DNA of 51,063 nt, from contig JABITN010000102.1 of NCBI GenBank assembly GCA_018700525.1, positions 1-51,063 of the forward strand. The letters run 5' to 3'. This DNA comes from Opitutales bacterium. GTDB lineage: Bacteria; Verrucomicrobiota; Verrucomicrobiia; Opitutales; Opitutaceae. Position 1 is the first letter of the stretch. Each line of letters opens with the position of its first letter. Below are positions 1-8,531 of the stretch, piece after piece. Under the pieces are notes generated by a model. It made no database searches. It was not told where the DNA came from and saw only the letters and a list, made by a program, of their open reading frames with translations. Made by a program: the position numbers and the translations under genes.

Positions 1-435
1 AGGAAATTCAACAATCTGAGCCGCGGTCAATATGGAGTCGTCGAAGCAATTTCCGACCGTATATTGCCGAAGACGGATACGCCGGGCGCCTTGGATGTAG
101 GTGTGCCGGAGTGGATCGACTTGATGTACGGCGAATTCCTTACGGACGAGGAGAAGACTGTTTTTTCGAAAGGGATTACGGGATTGAATAGGACGAGTCG
201 GAAGGCTCATAAATCTATTTTCGCTAAGTTGACGGGCGATCAGCAGGACGAAGTCTTGATGGGCCTTGACGAAAGTGATTCGACGTTTTTCAAAAAAGCG
301 CGTGAACTGACCATCACGGGTTACTTCACTTCGGAGAAGGTGATGAAAGAAGTACTCAACTATGATTTCATTCCAGGGATGTGGGAAGGCTGTGTACCTA
401 TTTCGGAAGTGGGTAATAAGGTTTGGGCACATTAG
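1..435 (+). CDS. Gluconate 2-dehydrogenase subunit 3 family protein (5' end off window)
   Basis: The frame is open from base 1, so the N-terminus lies outside the window; the TTG at 64 is not a likely start because in-frame upstream codons read RKFNNLSRGQYGVVEAISDR, which belongs to the same domain. Seen: the domain opening (AISDRILPKTDTPGALD) and the ending FIPGMWEGCVPISEVG...WA, both typical of the Gluconate_2-dh3 family. These proteins are usually exported by Tat and escort a GMC-family flavoprotein that oxidises sugars or polyols and passes electrons to a cytochrome c. No GMC gene follows: the next gene is on the opposite strand. A partner would have to lie upstream of the window. The C-terminus looks complete. 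Family assignment is by recognition of motifs only. Confidence 0.82.
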   Translation, partial: RKFNNLSRGQYGVVEAISDRILPKTDTPGALDVGVPEWIDLMYGEFLTDEEKTVFSKGITGLNRTSRKAHKSIFAKLTGDQQDEVLMGLDESDSTFFKKARELTITGYFTSEKVMKEVLNYDFIPGMWEGCVPISEVGNKVWAH

Positions 436-566
436 AAGAAGGGGTTTTTTCGGAATTATTGCCGCAGGTTACTCAGACTACCGCAGATCGTTTTTCGATT
501 TTTTTTGGTTCTGGTTACCCGTTCACTTGTCGGATTTCCTGATGTTATCGAAGGATGTTTCCTTGT

Positions 567-612
567 GGTAACGGCCGATCTCCGAGCGGCCACTGAACGA
601 GGCAATCGTTCA
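567..612. repeat. REPIN-like half copy A
   Basis: Contains the core ggccgatctccgagcggcc flanked by ggtaac and ac, followed by a small stem-loop (ctgaacga/tcgttcag, 592-612). The second, inverted core is missing. The flank after the core resembles the loop of copy G (32935-33023). It lies between two convergent genes. Confidence 0.75.
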
Positions 613-673
613 GCTTTGGCAACCTGCGGGCTTGTTGCATACGCGGCACACGCTCCAGGCATAGTCTTTACCT

Positions 674-1798
674 TCAATCTTGGCTACTTGTGACGGCGGA
701 AATCGCCGCGTTTAAGCGTCGTCCTGTATCGGCGGATACGCTTGGGTCGGTGAGCGTGTATAGGGCTATTGCAAAAATACCGGATTCTAGGTTAATTCGG
801 AATGTGGCTCGGCTCGATGCGAGTGCTCCGGTATGGGAAACTTCGATCGTGCGGCGATTGTTCATTTTCAGGGTCCAACCGAGGCCATATACTTTGCCTT
901 CGAAATGGAGTTGCGTGTAGTCGTCCCAGCTAGGTTTGGAAAGGATCTCATTTTTTTCTAAGCTTCCTTTATTGATGACCATTCTGGCGAAACGCGCGCT
1001 GTCGCGGGCCGTAGAATAAAGACTACCGCCGATGAGAGGCAGATTGAAGGGCTTTGAGAGGTGGGGAGTTTGCGGATTTAGTTTTCCGTTAGCCGAACCA
1101 GTCGCGATGTTTGGGTCGCTAGGGTTCGGGAAGTAGGTCGTACGTTGGAGTTTCAGCGGTTGAGCGATTTTCGCCTGAAAAAGAGCTTCGAACGATTGGT
1201 TCGTTCCGACTTCGGCGACCCGTCCAAGGATGCAGTATCCCGCTCCGCTATACGCGTAGTCTGTACCGGGAATACTGATCAACGATTCGTTTGCGATGCC
1301 CTTGACGGCATCTTCAAGGGTCAATTTGAAATCACGAATATATCGAGTTTGACGCTTATTCATCTCCAGTTTTTGAGAATAAATTCCTCCACGATGGGAA
1401 AGCAGTTCGCGCAAGCTCGGGTTCCGATCTGCGGTTCCGCGACCCGCGACCTCGATGTTATCGAATTCAGGAAGCAAGGTATTTATGGGTGTATCCAGAT
1501 TTAAGCGCTTATCGTGGACGAGGGTTAGTATCGTGGCGGATGCTAACGGCTTCGAACATGAACCTATGCAGAATTGCGTCTCTGCATTGACCGAGCTGAC
1601 ATTGTTGGCGGAAAGAACGCCGAAATGACGTTCGAGGAGTATCTGGCCTCCTTTTCCGATCAGTAGCTGAACGCCGAGAATTTTATCGCTTCGAACGAGG
1701 TCAATGACAGTGGACTCGAGCGATTCGAGGTTCTTTGCCTGACAGTACGCGGTGGTTATCGAGAGCAACAGAATGGCGATCGTGAATACGTAGCGCAT
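674..1798 (-). CDS. Serine hydrolase, beta-lactamase/class C PBP family
   Basis: Predicted exported serine hydrolase of 374 residues. The start at 1798 is chosen because it begins with a clean signal peptide (MRYVFTIAILLLSITTAYC, then QA); the in-frame ATG at 1852 would add 18 residues that spoil it. Motifs seen: SxxK as Ser80-Cys-Ser-Lys83 (FCIGSCSK), the YxN position as Tyr183-Ser-Gly (YSGAGY, Gly instead of the classical Asn), and HTGA near the C-terminus in place of KTG. Family members include beta-lactamases, D-Ala-D-Ala carboxypeptidases and esterases. The motifs fit the esterase/peptidase branch and give no reason to expect antibiotic resistance. It converges on the gluconate dehydrogenase subunit gene. 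Substrate unknown. Confidence 0.85.
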   Translation of the reverse strand: MRYVFTIAILLLSITTAYCQAKNLESLESTVIDLVRSDKILGVQLLIGKGGQILLERHFGVLSANNVSSVNAETQFCIGSCSKPLASATILTLVHDKRLNLDTPINTLLPEFDNIEVAGRGTADRNPSLRELLSHRGGIYSQKLEMNKRQTRYIRDFKLTLEDAVKGIANESLISIPGTDYAYSGAGYCILGRVAEVGTNQSFEALFQAKIAQPLKLQRTTYFPNPSDPNIATGSANGKLNPQTPHLSKPFNLPLIGGSLYSTARDSARFARMVINKGSLEKNEILSKPSWDDYTQLHFEGKVYGLGWTLKMNNRRTIEVSHTGALASSRATFRINLESGIFAIALYTLTDPSVSADTGRRLNAAISAVTSSQD

Positions 1799-1915
1799 GA
1801 TGATTGGGGCGGGCAGGAGGTTGACAATGTTAACGAACGCGGAACGGCGCAAGGGCTGGCCCTACGGTATTGAAAGTATCAGATTCTATTGGTAGGAACC
1901 GGCTGCGAGATCCAT

Positions 1916-2875
1916 TCAGATGAGTTCTTTATCGTTGCGGGCGAACATGCGTTTTTGGGCGAAAGCCGGGTGGCTCCAGACAAAGTTGCGACCCATCGCG
2001 GTGTTGGTCGGTTCGACGGCAGTGAGCCACCAGAGTTCTTCGTAAGCTTCAGGGGTGAGCTTGGCTAGGATGAGATCGCCAGTTTCACTCAGAATGAAGT
2101 AGCGGTCGCTTTGCTTATGCCTCACGACGAAGCAGATTGCATGGCGTCCTTTACGTTCTCCGAAGGTCGGTTTTTTCGTTTGCCAGAATCGCTCGCCGTT
2201 TCGGGGATTGAATGCTATGAGGCTGCTCGTTTGGACGTCGCAGCCGTAGATGGTTTCCCGCATAAATACTGGCGTGTTGGCGAGCGAGGATGCGGCGATA
2301 CCTGGTCGATTTCGCCAGAGAGCTTTGCCCGTTGGGCGTTCGTCATCGAGTTCCAGCATTATTCCTACGCCTTTTTGGGTACTCGCGTAGAGCAGGTTGC
2401 CTTGCTTGCGGGGCACGATTATGGACATGCGAAGCGTGGCGTTAATCGGGTGAGACCAATAGACGGAGCCGGTTTCGGGATTCAGTCCATTTATGGCTTC
2501 GTGTTGCCAGAGCAGCTCTCCTGTTTCCGAGTCGTAGCACCGAATCCGTTCATAGCCTGCGAGCGGATCTTTCCAGCTCGCTCTGTTGGTGATTTCACCC
2601 GAAGTCTTTACGTAATCCGTGCTGTACACTTTCCCGTCGGCAACTGAGTAACCAGCTCCGATTGGAGCCCGCCAAAGAACCTTCAACTCCGACTCAGGCA
2701 TTTCTTGGATAATACCGTTTTCTGCCCAGACGAAATCTCTCGTTGGCCCGAGCCAATGAGGCCAATCGTCGGCAATGCTCAAAGTCGGAAATAATACGAA
2801 TGCGAAGAGAGCGGTTTTGACGGTTGCTGAAAGGATAGGCGGTTTCGCTGGAGAGCCATTGGCGAATTGCTTCAT
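1916..2875 (-). CDS. PQQ-like beta-propeller protein, shortened by apparent in-frame deletions
   Basis: Exported propeller protein of 319 residues; the start at 2875 places a hydrophobic signal (TALFAFVLFPTLSIA) before DDWPHWLGPTRD, the usual first strand of this family. Seen: PQQ-type blades such as RCYDSETGELLWQHE and AFNPRNGERFWQT. The family is normally about 420-450 residues. Here LLWQHE runs directly into AINGLNPETGSVYW, two stretches that in relatives are separated by roughly 100 or more residues (more than one blade). GYSVADGKVY also looks short by a few residues, and the protein stops at ARNDKELI, just before the usual last strand. The frame stays open, so it may make an incomplete propeller. 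No quinone-dependent activity is claimed; most members are BamB-like or structural. Confidence 0.72.
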   Translation of the reverse strand: MKQFANGSPAKPPILSATVKTALFAFVLFPTLSIADDWPHWLGPTRDFVWAENGIIQEMPESELKVLWRAPIGAGYSVADGKVYSTDYVKTSGEITNRASWKDPLAGYERIRCYDSETGELLWQHEAINGLNPETGSVYWSHPINATLRMSIIVPRKQGNLLYASTQKGVGIMLELDDERPTGKALWRNRPGIAASSLANTPVFMRETIYGCDVQTSSLIAFNPRNGERFWQTKKPTFGERKGRHAICFVVRHKQSDRYFILSETGDLILAKLTPEAYEELWWLTAVEPTNTAMGRNFVWSHPAFAQKRMFARNDKELI

Positions 2876-3042
2876 GGTCCTTGGACGCTGCTGGTCAATT
2901 TGTTGGAGACCACGTTCGCATTTCATCATATCGGTGGTTAGAGGATGATTTCGGCGGTCAGAGTTTCAAGGATAATAGGCCCTGGCGACTTCAGAGAATA
3001 TGCACGCTTGCGGTTGCTGTGTCCAATCGAATAAAAGACCGA

Positions 3043-3957
3043 ATGCATCAGGGTCCAATCGTCGTTTTCGTTCGAGGCATAACGTTGTTTATCGGTATAG
3101 TAGCCAGCGCTTGCAGTGCGGATTCGCAGGCTGACGATGTGGCGCTGTTCTCGTTTGGAGCGATAGCGGATTGCCAGTACTGCGACGAGGAAGGCACGCG
3201 GCGCCAGTATCGACTATCGCCCCAGAAGCTGGAGAATTGCATCGAGGACTTCAATAGTCAGCCGTTGGCTCATGTCGTGCATTTGGGCGATTTTATCGAT
3301 CGCGACTGGAAGAGTTTCGATGTCGTGCTTCCGATAGCCGAGAAATCGAAGGCTCATATTTACCATGTGCTAGGTAATCATGATTTTGCAGTTGAAGATA
3401 GATACAAGAATCAGGTTCCAAAGCGCTTAGGGCTGAAGAAACGGTATTACGGTTTCACTGTCGAAAATTGGCGATTCTTGATTTTGGATACGAATGACGT
3501 TAGTCTGTACGCGTATCCGAAAGGGAGTCGAAAAGCAAAAGAGTCTGAAGCGATTTACGATTCGCTTGGCGGCGATTTGCCGAAGTACAACGGAGGGATT
3601 GGAGTGACTCAAATGAAGTGGATCGAGAAACAATTGATCCTGGCGGAAAAGCGAGGCGAACATGTCGCGCTGCATAGTCACCACCCTGTGTATCCATTTA
3701 CTAATCACTCGGCATGGAACGCTAGGGAAATTGTAGGTTTGCTAGAGAAGTATTCGTGCGTGACCGCATTCATCAATGGCCATAATCATCGAGGAGCGTA
3801 CGGGTTGAAAAAAGGCATCCACTACCTTACGCTAAAGGGCATGGTCGATACGGAGGAAACGTCGTATGCGACGGTGTCGGTCTTTCCTGGACGGATTGAA
3901 GTGTCCGGAAAAGGGCGTCAGGACGACTACTATTTGGAGATTCGGGAACGAGATTGA
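3043..3957 (+). CDS. Metallophosphoesterase of the ADP-ribose/CDP-alcohol diphosphatase type
   Basis: 304 residues, read divergently from the PQQ gene. The ATG at 3043 is chosen because it starts a hydrophobic export segment (IVVFVRGITLFIGIVASAC); the earlier in-frame ATG (2881) lies in the neighbour's upstream region. The export signal ends in ASAC, so it may be a lipoprotein. Calcineurin-like metal motifs are seen in order: IADCQY (about 42-46), GDFID (82-86), GNHD (about 111-114), HSHHPVYP, and GHNH near the C-terminus. IADxQY...TRRxY is typical of Mn-dependent ADPRM-like phosphohydrolases, which cleave ADP-ribose or CDP-alcohols. An exported member would probably act on extracellular nucleotides or phosphodiesters, which is inference. 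Confidence 0.85.
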   Translation: MHQGPIVVFVRGITLFIGIVASACSADSQADDVALFSFGAIADCQYCDEEGTRRQYRLSPQKLENCIEDFNSQPLAHVVHLGDFIDRDWKSFDVVLPIAEKSKAHIYHVLGNHDFAVEDRYKNQVPKRLGLKKRYYGFTVENWRFLILDTNDVSLYAYPKGSRKAKESEAIYDSLGGDLPKYNGGIGVTQMKWIEKQLILAEKRGEHVALHSHHPVYPFTNHSAWNAREIVGLLEKYSCVTAFINGHNHRGAYGLKKGIHYLTLKGMVDTEETSYATVSVFPGRIEVSGKGRQDDYYLEIRERD

Positions 3958-4033
3958 GCGAGGCTTTTCTGAATAGGTTAAGGATCTCGCAGCAAGGTTT
4001 TGACTTAAGAGCTCTTCGGACTAACTTCTGAGG

Positions 4034-4690
4034 GTGCTCCAATTTACTGTTTTAGTTCTTCTAAATCTTTTTAGCGTATCTCATGGTCTGTTCGCCGAGG
4101 AGTTTTCGGAGATCTCTTTCAAAACGGATGATGGTGCGACGATTTATGCGAACCTCTATGAAACGGGAGAGCCCGCGGTGATTCTAGCCCATGGCGCGAT
4201 TTTCAACAAAGAAAGTTGGCACGTGCTGTCGACGGCCTTGACGGATGACGGTCTTCAAGTACTAGCCATCGATTTTCGTGGATACGGCAAGAGCAAGCCT
4301 GGAAGTCGTTCTAATGGAATGTACTTGGACTTATTTGCTGGCATTGAGTTTCTCTCGAATCAAGGCGCCAAGCGAGTCTCAATGCTCGGAGCGAGCATGG
4401 ACGGTGGGGCGGCTTCCTAAGCGGCGGTCGAGGCTCGATCCAGTGGACTGAACAAATAGATTTTACTCGTTCCAGCGCGGGTGGTTTCGCCGAAGAGGCT
4501 TCATGGAAATAAGTTGTTCGTCGTCAGCGAAGGTGAATGGTTGCGCTCCTCCGTAACTGCGGCACACAAGTAGGCCACAAATCCTAAGCGTTTAGAGGTG
4601 CTTGAGGAGGAGGCTAATGCGCAGCATATTTTCAATACGCCCCATGGACCAGCCCTAACGAAATTGATAAGAGATTTTTTGGCCGATTGA
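4034..4690 (+). pseudogene. Alpha/beta hydrolase pseudogene with three in-frame stops
   Basis: Starts at GTG 4034 with a signal peptide (LQFTVLVLLNLFSVSHGLFA). An alpha/beta-hydrolase follows: AVILAHGAIFNKESW (oxyanion HG), DFRGYGKS and the nucleophile elbow GASMDGG. Translation stops at TAA 4418-4420 just after the elbow. The same frame continues with recognisable sequence (ILLVPARVVSPKRLHG, LFVVSEGEWLRSS, NTPHGPALTKLIRDFLAD) to TGA 4688-4690. It is interrupted by TAG at 4457-4459 and TAG at 4571-4573. No frameshift is needed to recover the full ~215-codon gene, so only point changes have killed it. The nucleophile Ser is kept, but the late catalytic residues (AQHIFN region, Asn before AQH where relatives have His/Asp) lie beyond the stops. 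Confidence 0.88.
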
Positions 4691-4718
4691 AGAACCCGGC
4701 TAGGCGCATTGGTTTCCT

Positions 4719-4793
4719 GGTAGCGGCCGATCTCCGAGCGGCCACCTCTGCAATGATTCATTTGATAGGGCCGCTCGAAGATCGGCCGCTACC
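4719..4793. repeat. REPIN-like inverted repeat pair B
   Basis: Two inverted copies of the core ggccgatctccgagcggcc (left 4724-4742; right copy with one change, ctcgaagatcgg) with outer ends ggtagc and gctacc. They enclose a ~25 bp loop beginning cacctctgcaatg, the same loop start as copy E. Transcribed, it would form a long hairpin. It sits between the convergent ends of the hydrolase pseudogene and the lactonase gene. Confidence 0.85.
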
Positions 4794-4824
4794 TGATTTG
4801 CCATGCAGGCTTAACCTGTCTGCG

Positions 4825-5937
4825 TCATTCGTTGAATAGAATGCAGATCGAACTAGGGACGTTGATGATGGATTTGGTTTGGTAGGTTAATTCGCCATTT
4901 TGTTGGTCGATTTCGAATACGGAAATAGTGCTAGAGTCAGCGCCAGCTGCGAGCAGCCAGCGACCGCTAGCATCCATGTTGATATTTCGTGGCCAAGCGC
5001 CTCGAATGGCTTGGACCTCTTTGACGACTAATTTGCCGGTCTTTGGATTGGCGTTGTAGACGGTGACCGAATCGTTTCCGCGATTGGCGGAGTAGACGAA
5101 GCGACCATTAGGATGGACGAGTATTTCCGAACTGGAATTGAAGCGTTCTTTCGCCTTGGTCTCAGGGCTGAGGGCGCGGGTTGTGGTAAGTTGCTTGGCG
5201 CTTCCTTGGGCTGCGTTGTATTTGAAAGTGGTGACTGCTAGTTCGAGTTCATTGAGCAAGTAAATGAATTCGCCATCGATCGAAAAACGCATGTGACGCG
5301 GTCCGCCGCCAGGAATGCTTTGAGCGACCCCGTGTTTGGACAGAGATGCTTTGGCGCCGTTTACCTTGTAGATTACTACTTGATCGAGTCCCAGATCTGG
5401 AACGAATGCGAATTTGCCATCGGGCGAATAGCCGGTCCAGTGCGGGTGGGGCTTCTCTTGGCGTTTTCCAGCGACGCCTGATCCGCCTTCGTGCTTGAGC
5501 AGCTGACTTCGTTTGCCAACGCGGCCATTTTTTTCGATTTGGTAGACTGCCACCGAGCCGCTACCGTATTGAGCGGTCATGAGGAACCGGTTGGAAGGAT
5601 GCACTGATATGTGAGCAGCACCACCGTCGCCGGTCGGCGTTGTATTCAAAAGATTTAGGCTGCCATCGGATTTGACTTCATAAGCCGCGACGCTCGGCTC
5701 TTTACCCTGTTGGCAAATAGCGTAAAGACGCGTTTTATCTGGCGAAAGGGCAAGGAACCCGGGTCCGCCGATTTCGGCCACTAGATCGGCAGGAGAAAGC
5801 TTTCCGGTTTCCGTATTGAACTTAGCGTGGTAGATTCCTTTGGAGCTTCCTCCTCGAGTCCCGAAATAGACATCAACCGAGGCGGCATTCGAAGTGGGGG
5901 CAAGAAAGAGAAGGAGCGTAATAGCAGCGATTTTCAT
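4825..5937 (-). CDS. 6-phosphogluconolactonase-like (lactonase family) beta-propeller, exported
   Basis: 370 residues (ATG 5937; an adjacent ATG at 5940 is equally possible). Signal peptide MKIAAITLLLFLAPTSNA, then VDVYFGTRGGSSKGIYHAKF, the standard first blade of the lactonase (Pgl/YbhE-type) seven-bladed propeller. Later blades with FLALSPDKTRLYAICQ, HISVHPSNRFLMTAQYGSGSVAVY, HPHWTGYSPDGKFAFVPDLGLDQVVIY and ILVHPNGRFVYSANRGNDSVTVY confirm the family. Cytoplasmic homologues hydrolyse 6-phosphogluconolactone. An exported one cannot meet that substrate and more likely opens a sugar lactone made by periplasmic dehydrogenases, in line with the oxidoreductases in this window. Full length, no defects seen. 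Confidence 0.88.
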   Translation of the reverse strand: MKIAAITLLLFLAPTSNAASVDVYFGTRGGSSKGIYHAKFNTETGKLSPADLVAEIGGPGFLALSPDKTRLYAICQQGKEPSVAAYEVKSDGSLNLLNTTPTGDGGAAHISVHPSNRFLMTAQYGSGSVAVYQIEKNGRVGKRSQLLKHEGGSGVAGKRQEKPHPHWTGYSPDGKFAFVPDLGLDQVVIYKVNGAKASLSKHGVAQSIPGGGPRHMRFSIDGEFIYLLNELELAVTTFKYNAAQGSAKQLTTTRALSPETKAKERFNSSSEILVHPNGRFVYSANRGNDSVTVYNANPKTGKLVVKEVQAIRGAWPRNINMDASGRWLLAAGADSSTISVFEIDQQNGELTYQTKSIINVPSSICILFNE

Positions 5938-6010
5938 CATGAAGGAATCGATACCAGAAAACGGAATCGAAAGCACGAATTATTCGACTCGTTCCGTTGT
6001 TTTGGTTCCA

Positions 6011-6037
6011 ATGACCGTTCGGAAATCGGTCGCTACC
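6011..6037. repeat. Degenerate REPIN-like half copy C
   Basis: Reads atgaccgttcggaaatcgg, then tcgctacct. It matches the right half of the REPIN-like unit with several changes. It lies in the divergent promoter region between the lactonase and the second PQQ propeller gene. Confidence 0.55.
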
Positions 6038-6158
6038 TGTGGCTTTGAATACCTCGGAACAGGCGAATTCGACTTGAAAATCTTTTGGGTGTGGGCTTGC
6101 CTGTTTAGGGGATTCGCAGCATCAATTTTAGGGGTTACTCAGTCCTTTCAATTTACCC

Positions 6159-7418
6159 ATGAAAAACACTCTCCGCTTTGTCTTCGCTCTTCTTGCCCTA
6201 GTACTCGGTTCATCCGTTTCGGCTTTTGCGGCTTTCGAGGATTGGCCTGAGTTTCGCGGCCCAACGGGCCAAGGCATTTCCGCAGCTGAGAATCCACCGG
6301 TTTCTTGGGATTCCCCAAAGGGTGTGGCTTGGAAGATCGAGATACCAGGCAAGGGCTGGTCGTCACCGGTATTGAGCGAAGGAATGATCGTGCTCACGAG
6401 TTCGAAGGAAACCGATAAAGGGGTGGTTTTGTGTGCGTTGATGGTGGAAGCGGAGACGGGGAAAATCCTTTGGGAGCGAGAATTATTTCGGCCAAGCGAG
6501 AAAGAGACGAAGGCTAGTCACTCGAAGAACAGCCTAGCCAGCGGTACGCCAATCATAAGTGGAGACAAAATTTACGTGCATTTCTCTCACATGGGGACGG
6601 CGGCGCTGAAATTCTCGTCCGGAAAGGTGATCTGGAAAAAGCAGCTGAGCCATTTGCCCGTGCACGGTACGGGAGGGTCGCCTGTATTGGTGAATGGATT
6701 GCTCGTCTTCAATATGGACGGCAAAACGGATCCTGCGATTGCGGCCTTGGACGCTAAAAACGGAAAATTGGTTTGGTGCACGCCACGCGACCAAGAAGTG
6801 CTCAGAACGTTTTCATTTTGCACGCCTTTAGTCATTGAAAATCAAGGACGCACCGAAATTGTGAGTCCAGGCAGTGGAATGGTGGGAGCATATTCGCCTC
6901 AAGACGGAACGTTGCTGTGGAAAGTCTCTTATGGCGAGGGTTATTCCGTGGTGCCGCGGCCAGTCTTTGCGGACGATATGCTCTACGTTTTGTCTGGTTT
7001 TAATCGACCGAGCATGCTGGCGATTAAGGTGGATGGATCAACGGGTGACTTGACGGACTCGCACGTTCAGTGGCGAGCGATCAAGGCGATGCCAAAGACG
7101 CCTTCGCCGATTGCTGTCGATGGGTTAGTCTATGCGATTGACGATACGGGAAGCCTTAGTTGCCTTGATGCGATTTCGGGTGAACTCCTATGGAAAGAGA
7201 AGCTGATTGGGAATTTTTCGGCTTCACCGGTTCTAGCTGGCGATACCCTGTACTGCTGCACTGAGGACGGAGTGTGCTACGTTCTGAAGGTCTCGTCAGC
7301 GGGCGCGGAAATTATTTGGGAAACCGATCTTGAGGAACGGATCTTAGCTTCTCCGGCCGTAGTGGACGAAGCGATTTATATTCGTTCCGATCCGCATTTG
7401 TGGAAGATTGGGTCGTAA
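6159..7418 (+). CDS. Outer membrane PQQ-like beta-propeller protein
   Basis: 419 residues. Signal peptide MKNTLRFVFALLALVLGSSV...AFA, then DWPEFRGPTGQGISAAENPPVSW, the hallmark opening of PVC-type PQQ_2/BamB-like propellers. Blades recur about every 40-50 residues as ALDAKNGKLVW, AYSPQDGTLLWKV, CLDAISGELLWKE and IRSDPHLWKI. It is exported and probably periplasmic or outer-membrane associated. No catalytic PQQ dehydrogenase residues or CxxCH are apparent, so it is more likely a scaffold or binding protein. It is complete, unlike its paralogue at 1916-2875, and related to the one at 38791-40224. No Shine-Dalgarno is visible upstream. Confidence 0.88.
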   Translation: MKNTLRFVFALLALVLGSSVSAFAAFEDWPEFRGPTGQGISAAENPPVSWDSPKGVAWKIEIPGKGWSSPVLSEGMIVLTSSKETDKGVVLCALMVEAETGKILWERELFRPSEKETKASHSKNSLASGTPIISGDKIYVHFSHMGTAALKFSSGKVIWKKQLSHLPVHGTGGSPVLVNGLLVFNMDGKTDPAIAALDAKNGKLVWCTPRDQEVLRTFSFCTPLVIENQGRTEIVSPGSGMVGAYSPQDGTLLWKVSYGEGYSVVPRPVFADDMLYVLSGFNRPSMLAIKVDGSTGDLTDSHVQWRAIKAMPKTPSPIAVDGLVYAIDDTGSLSCLDAISGELLWKEKLIGNFSASPVLAGDTLYCCTEDGVCYVLKVSSAGAEIIWETDLEERILASPAVVDEAIYIRSDPHLWKIGS

Positions 7419-7447
7419 GGATTTACGGTGGTTTCGGCAGTGCGGAA

Positions 7448-8440
7448 CTAGCTGTATAGACTGGCGACGGCTTGAGCTTGTTTGCGGATAAGCGTTCTGA
7501 GTTCGGGCGGTTCGAGCGCTTCGACTTGTTTTCCCCAGCTGAGAATCCATTGGGCGACCTCGTCCAGGCTACCTAGTTCGAAGCGAATGACGAGGCTGCC
7601 ATCTGCTTGCGGCTCGAGTTTTTGCGTAGGGTGCCAGATGTTTTCGGATACGTAATCGACGATGCCTGGCCTTATGCGAATGGCGACCGCATGTTCACCC
7701 GATTTCGACCAAATGCCGAAGCTGCTCCAGAGATAATCGTCGGCTGAGAAATCGCTCGGCAATTCGAAGGTCTCCGTTTGCAATTCAAGTTCCGACGCGC
7801 GGGCGAGCAAGAAGGTTCGCATCGCTTCGCGTTTGTGATCCCAGGCTAGAAGGTACCACTTCCCAAGATAGTTGGTAACGTGATACGGGTTAGCGGTTCG
7901 CGAGTGCGGATTTGAGCCGTTGGGCTTCTTGTATTGGAATTTCAATACGCGTTTTTCCAATGCTGCCTTTATTGCGAGTTTGAGGGTTGATTCGTCGAGA
8001 TTGGAAAGCCGGCCTTGTTTGAATGAAATCGTTTCGCTGAGTTCGCTAAGATTCGCGGTTATCGTGTCTGGTAGGCTGGCGGAAAGCTTGTTGAGGGCAT
8101 TGGCCAGCGGTTGCTCGAAAGGAGTTCCTTTGTAATGGTCGAGCGCTTTTCGGGCGATGCTTAGGGCAAGTAACTCTCCCTCGGAAATGTCGATTGTGGG
8201 TAGGCTTTCGACTTCGCGAGTGTAGCAGTACCCGTGGGAGGATGCCTCGTATTCAATTGGCAGCAGCATTCGATCTCGCATGAAGTCGATATCGCGACTG
8301 ACCGTCTTGGAGCTGACTTCTAGCTGTGCGGCGAGCTTGCTGCAGTTGGGGAAGCCACCTCGTTGGAGAGCCTTGTGGATGAGCATCATCCGTTCAATCG
8401 CAGGGCGTTTGAGAGTGTGAATGCGATCGGGTGATTCCAT
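7448..8440 (-). CDS. YafY-type transcriptional regulator (HTH + WYL domain)
   Basis: 330 residues, cytoplasmic. The N-terminus holds a DeoR-like helix-turn-helix (IHKALQRGGFPNCSKLAAQLEVSSKTVSRDIDFMRDRM, about 22-60). The WYL region follows at about 150-230 (VLKFQYKKPNG...RTANPYHVTNYLGKWYLLAWDH), and a C-terminal extension ends at ILSWGKQVEALEPPELR. WYL domains sense ligands, often nucleic-acid or nucleotide-type molecules, and this architecture is a common stand-alone transcription factor. It converges on the PQQ propeller gene with 29 bp between stops. Its targets cannot be told from the sequence; the altronate dehydratase gene lies upstream of it on the same strand. Confidence 0.88.
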   Translation of the reverse strand: MESPDRIHTLKRPAIERMMLIHKALQRGGFPNCSKLAAQLEVSSKTVSRDIDFMRDRMLLPIEYEASSHGYCYTREVESLPTIDISEGELLALSIARKALDHYKGTPFEQPLANALNKLSASLPDTITANLSELSETISFKQGRLSNLDESTLKLAIKAALEKRVLKFQYKKPNGSNPHSRTANPYHVTNYLGKWYLLAWDHKREAMRTFLLARASELELQTETFELPSDFSADDYLWSSFGIWSKSGEHAVAIRIRPGIVDYVSENIWHPTQKLEPQADGSLVIRFELGSLDEVAQWILSWGKQVEALEPPELRTLIRKQAQAVASLYS

Positions 8441-8531
8441 GGAGAGGCGGCTTGGAGGAGGTCGGCGCTTTCGGCCTGGCCTGAAAATTCTAATAATGCT
8501 TAGGCTAAAGCTCTGAGCTACGGTTAGAGCC

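Noticed and set aside
4418-4690. Stop-codon readthrough or recoding to make a full alpha/beta hydrolase
   Set aside because: Three different stops (TAA, TAG, TAG), no structured element seen after them, and TAA/TAG end normal genes in the window. Pseudogene is simpler.
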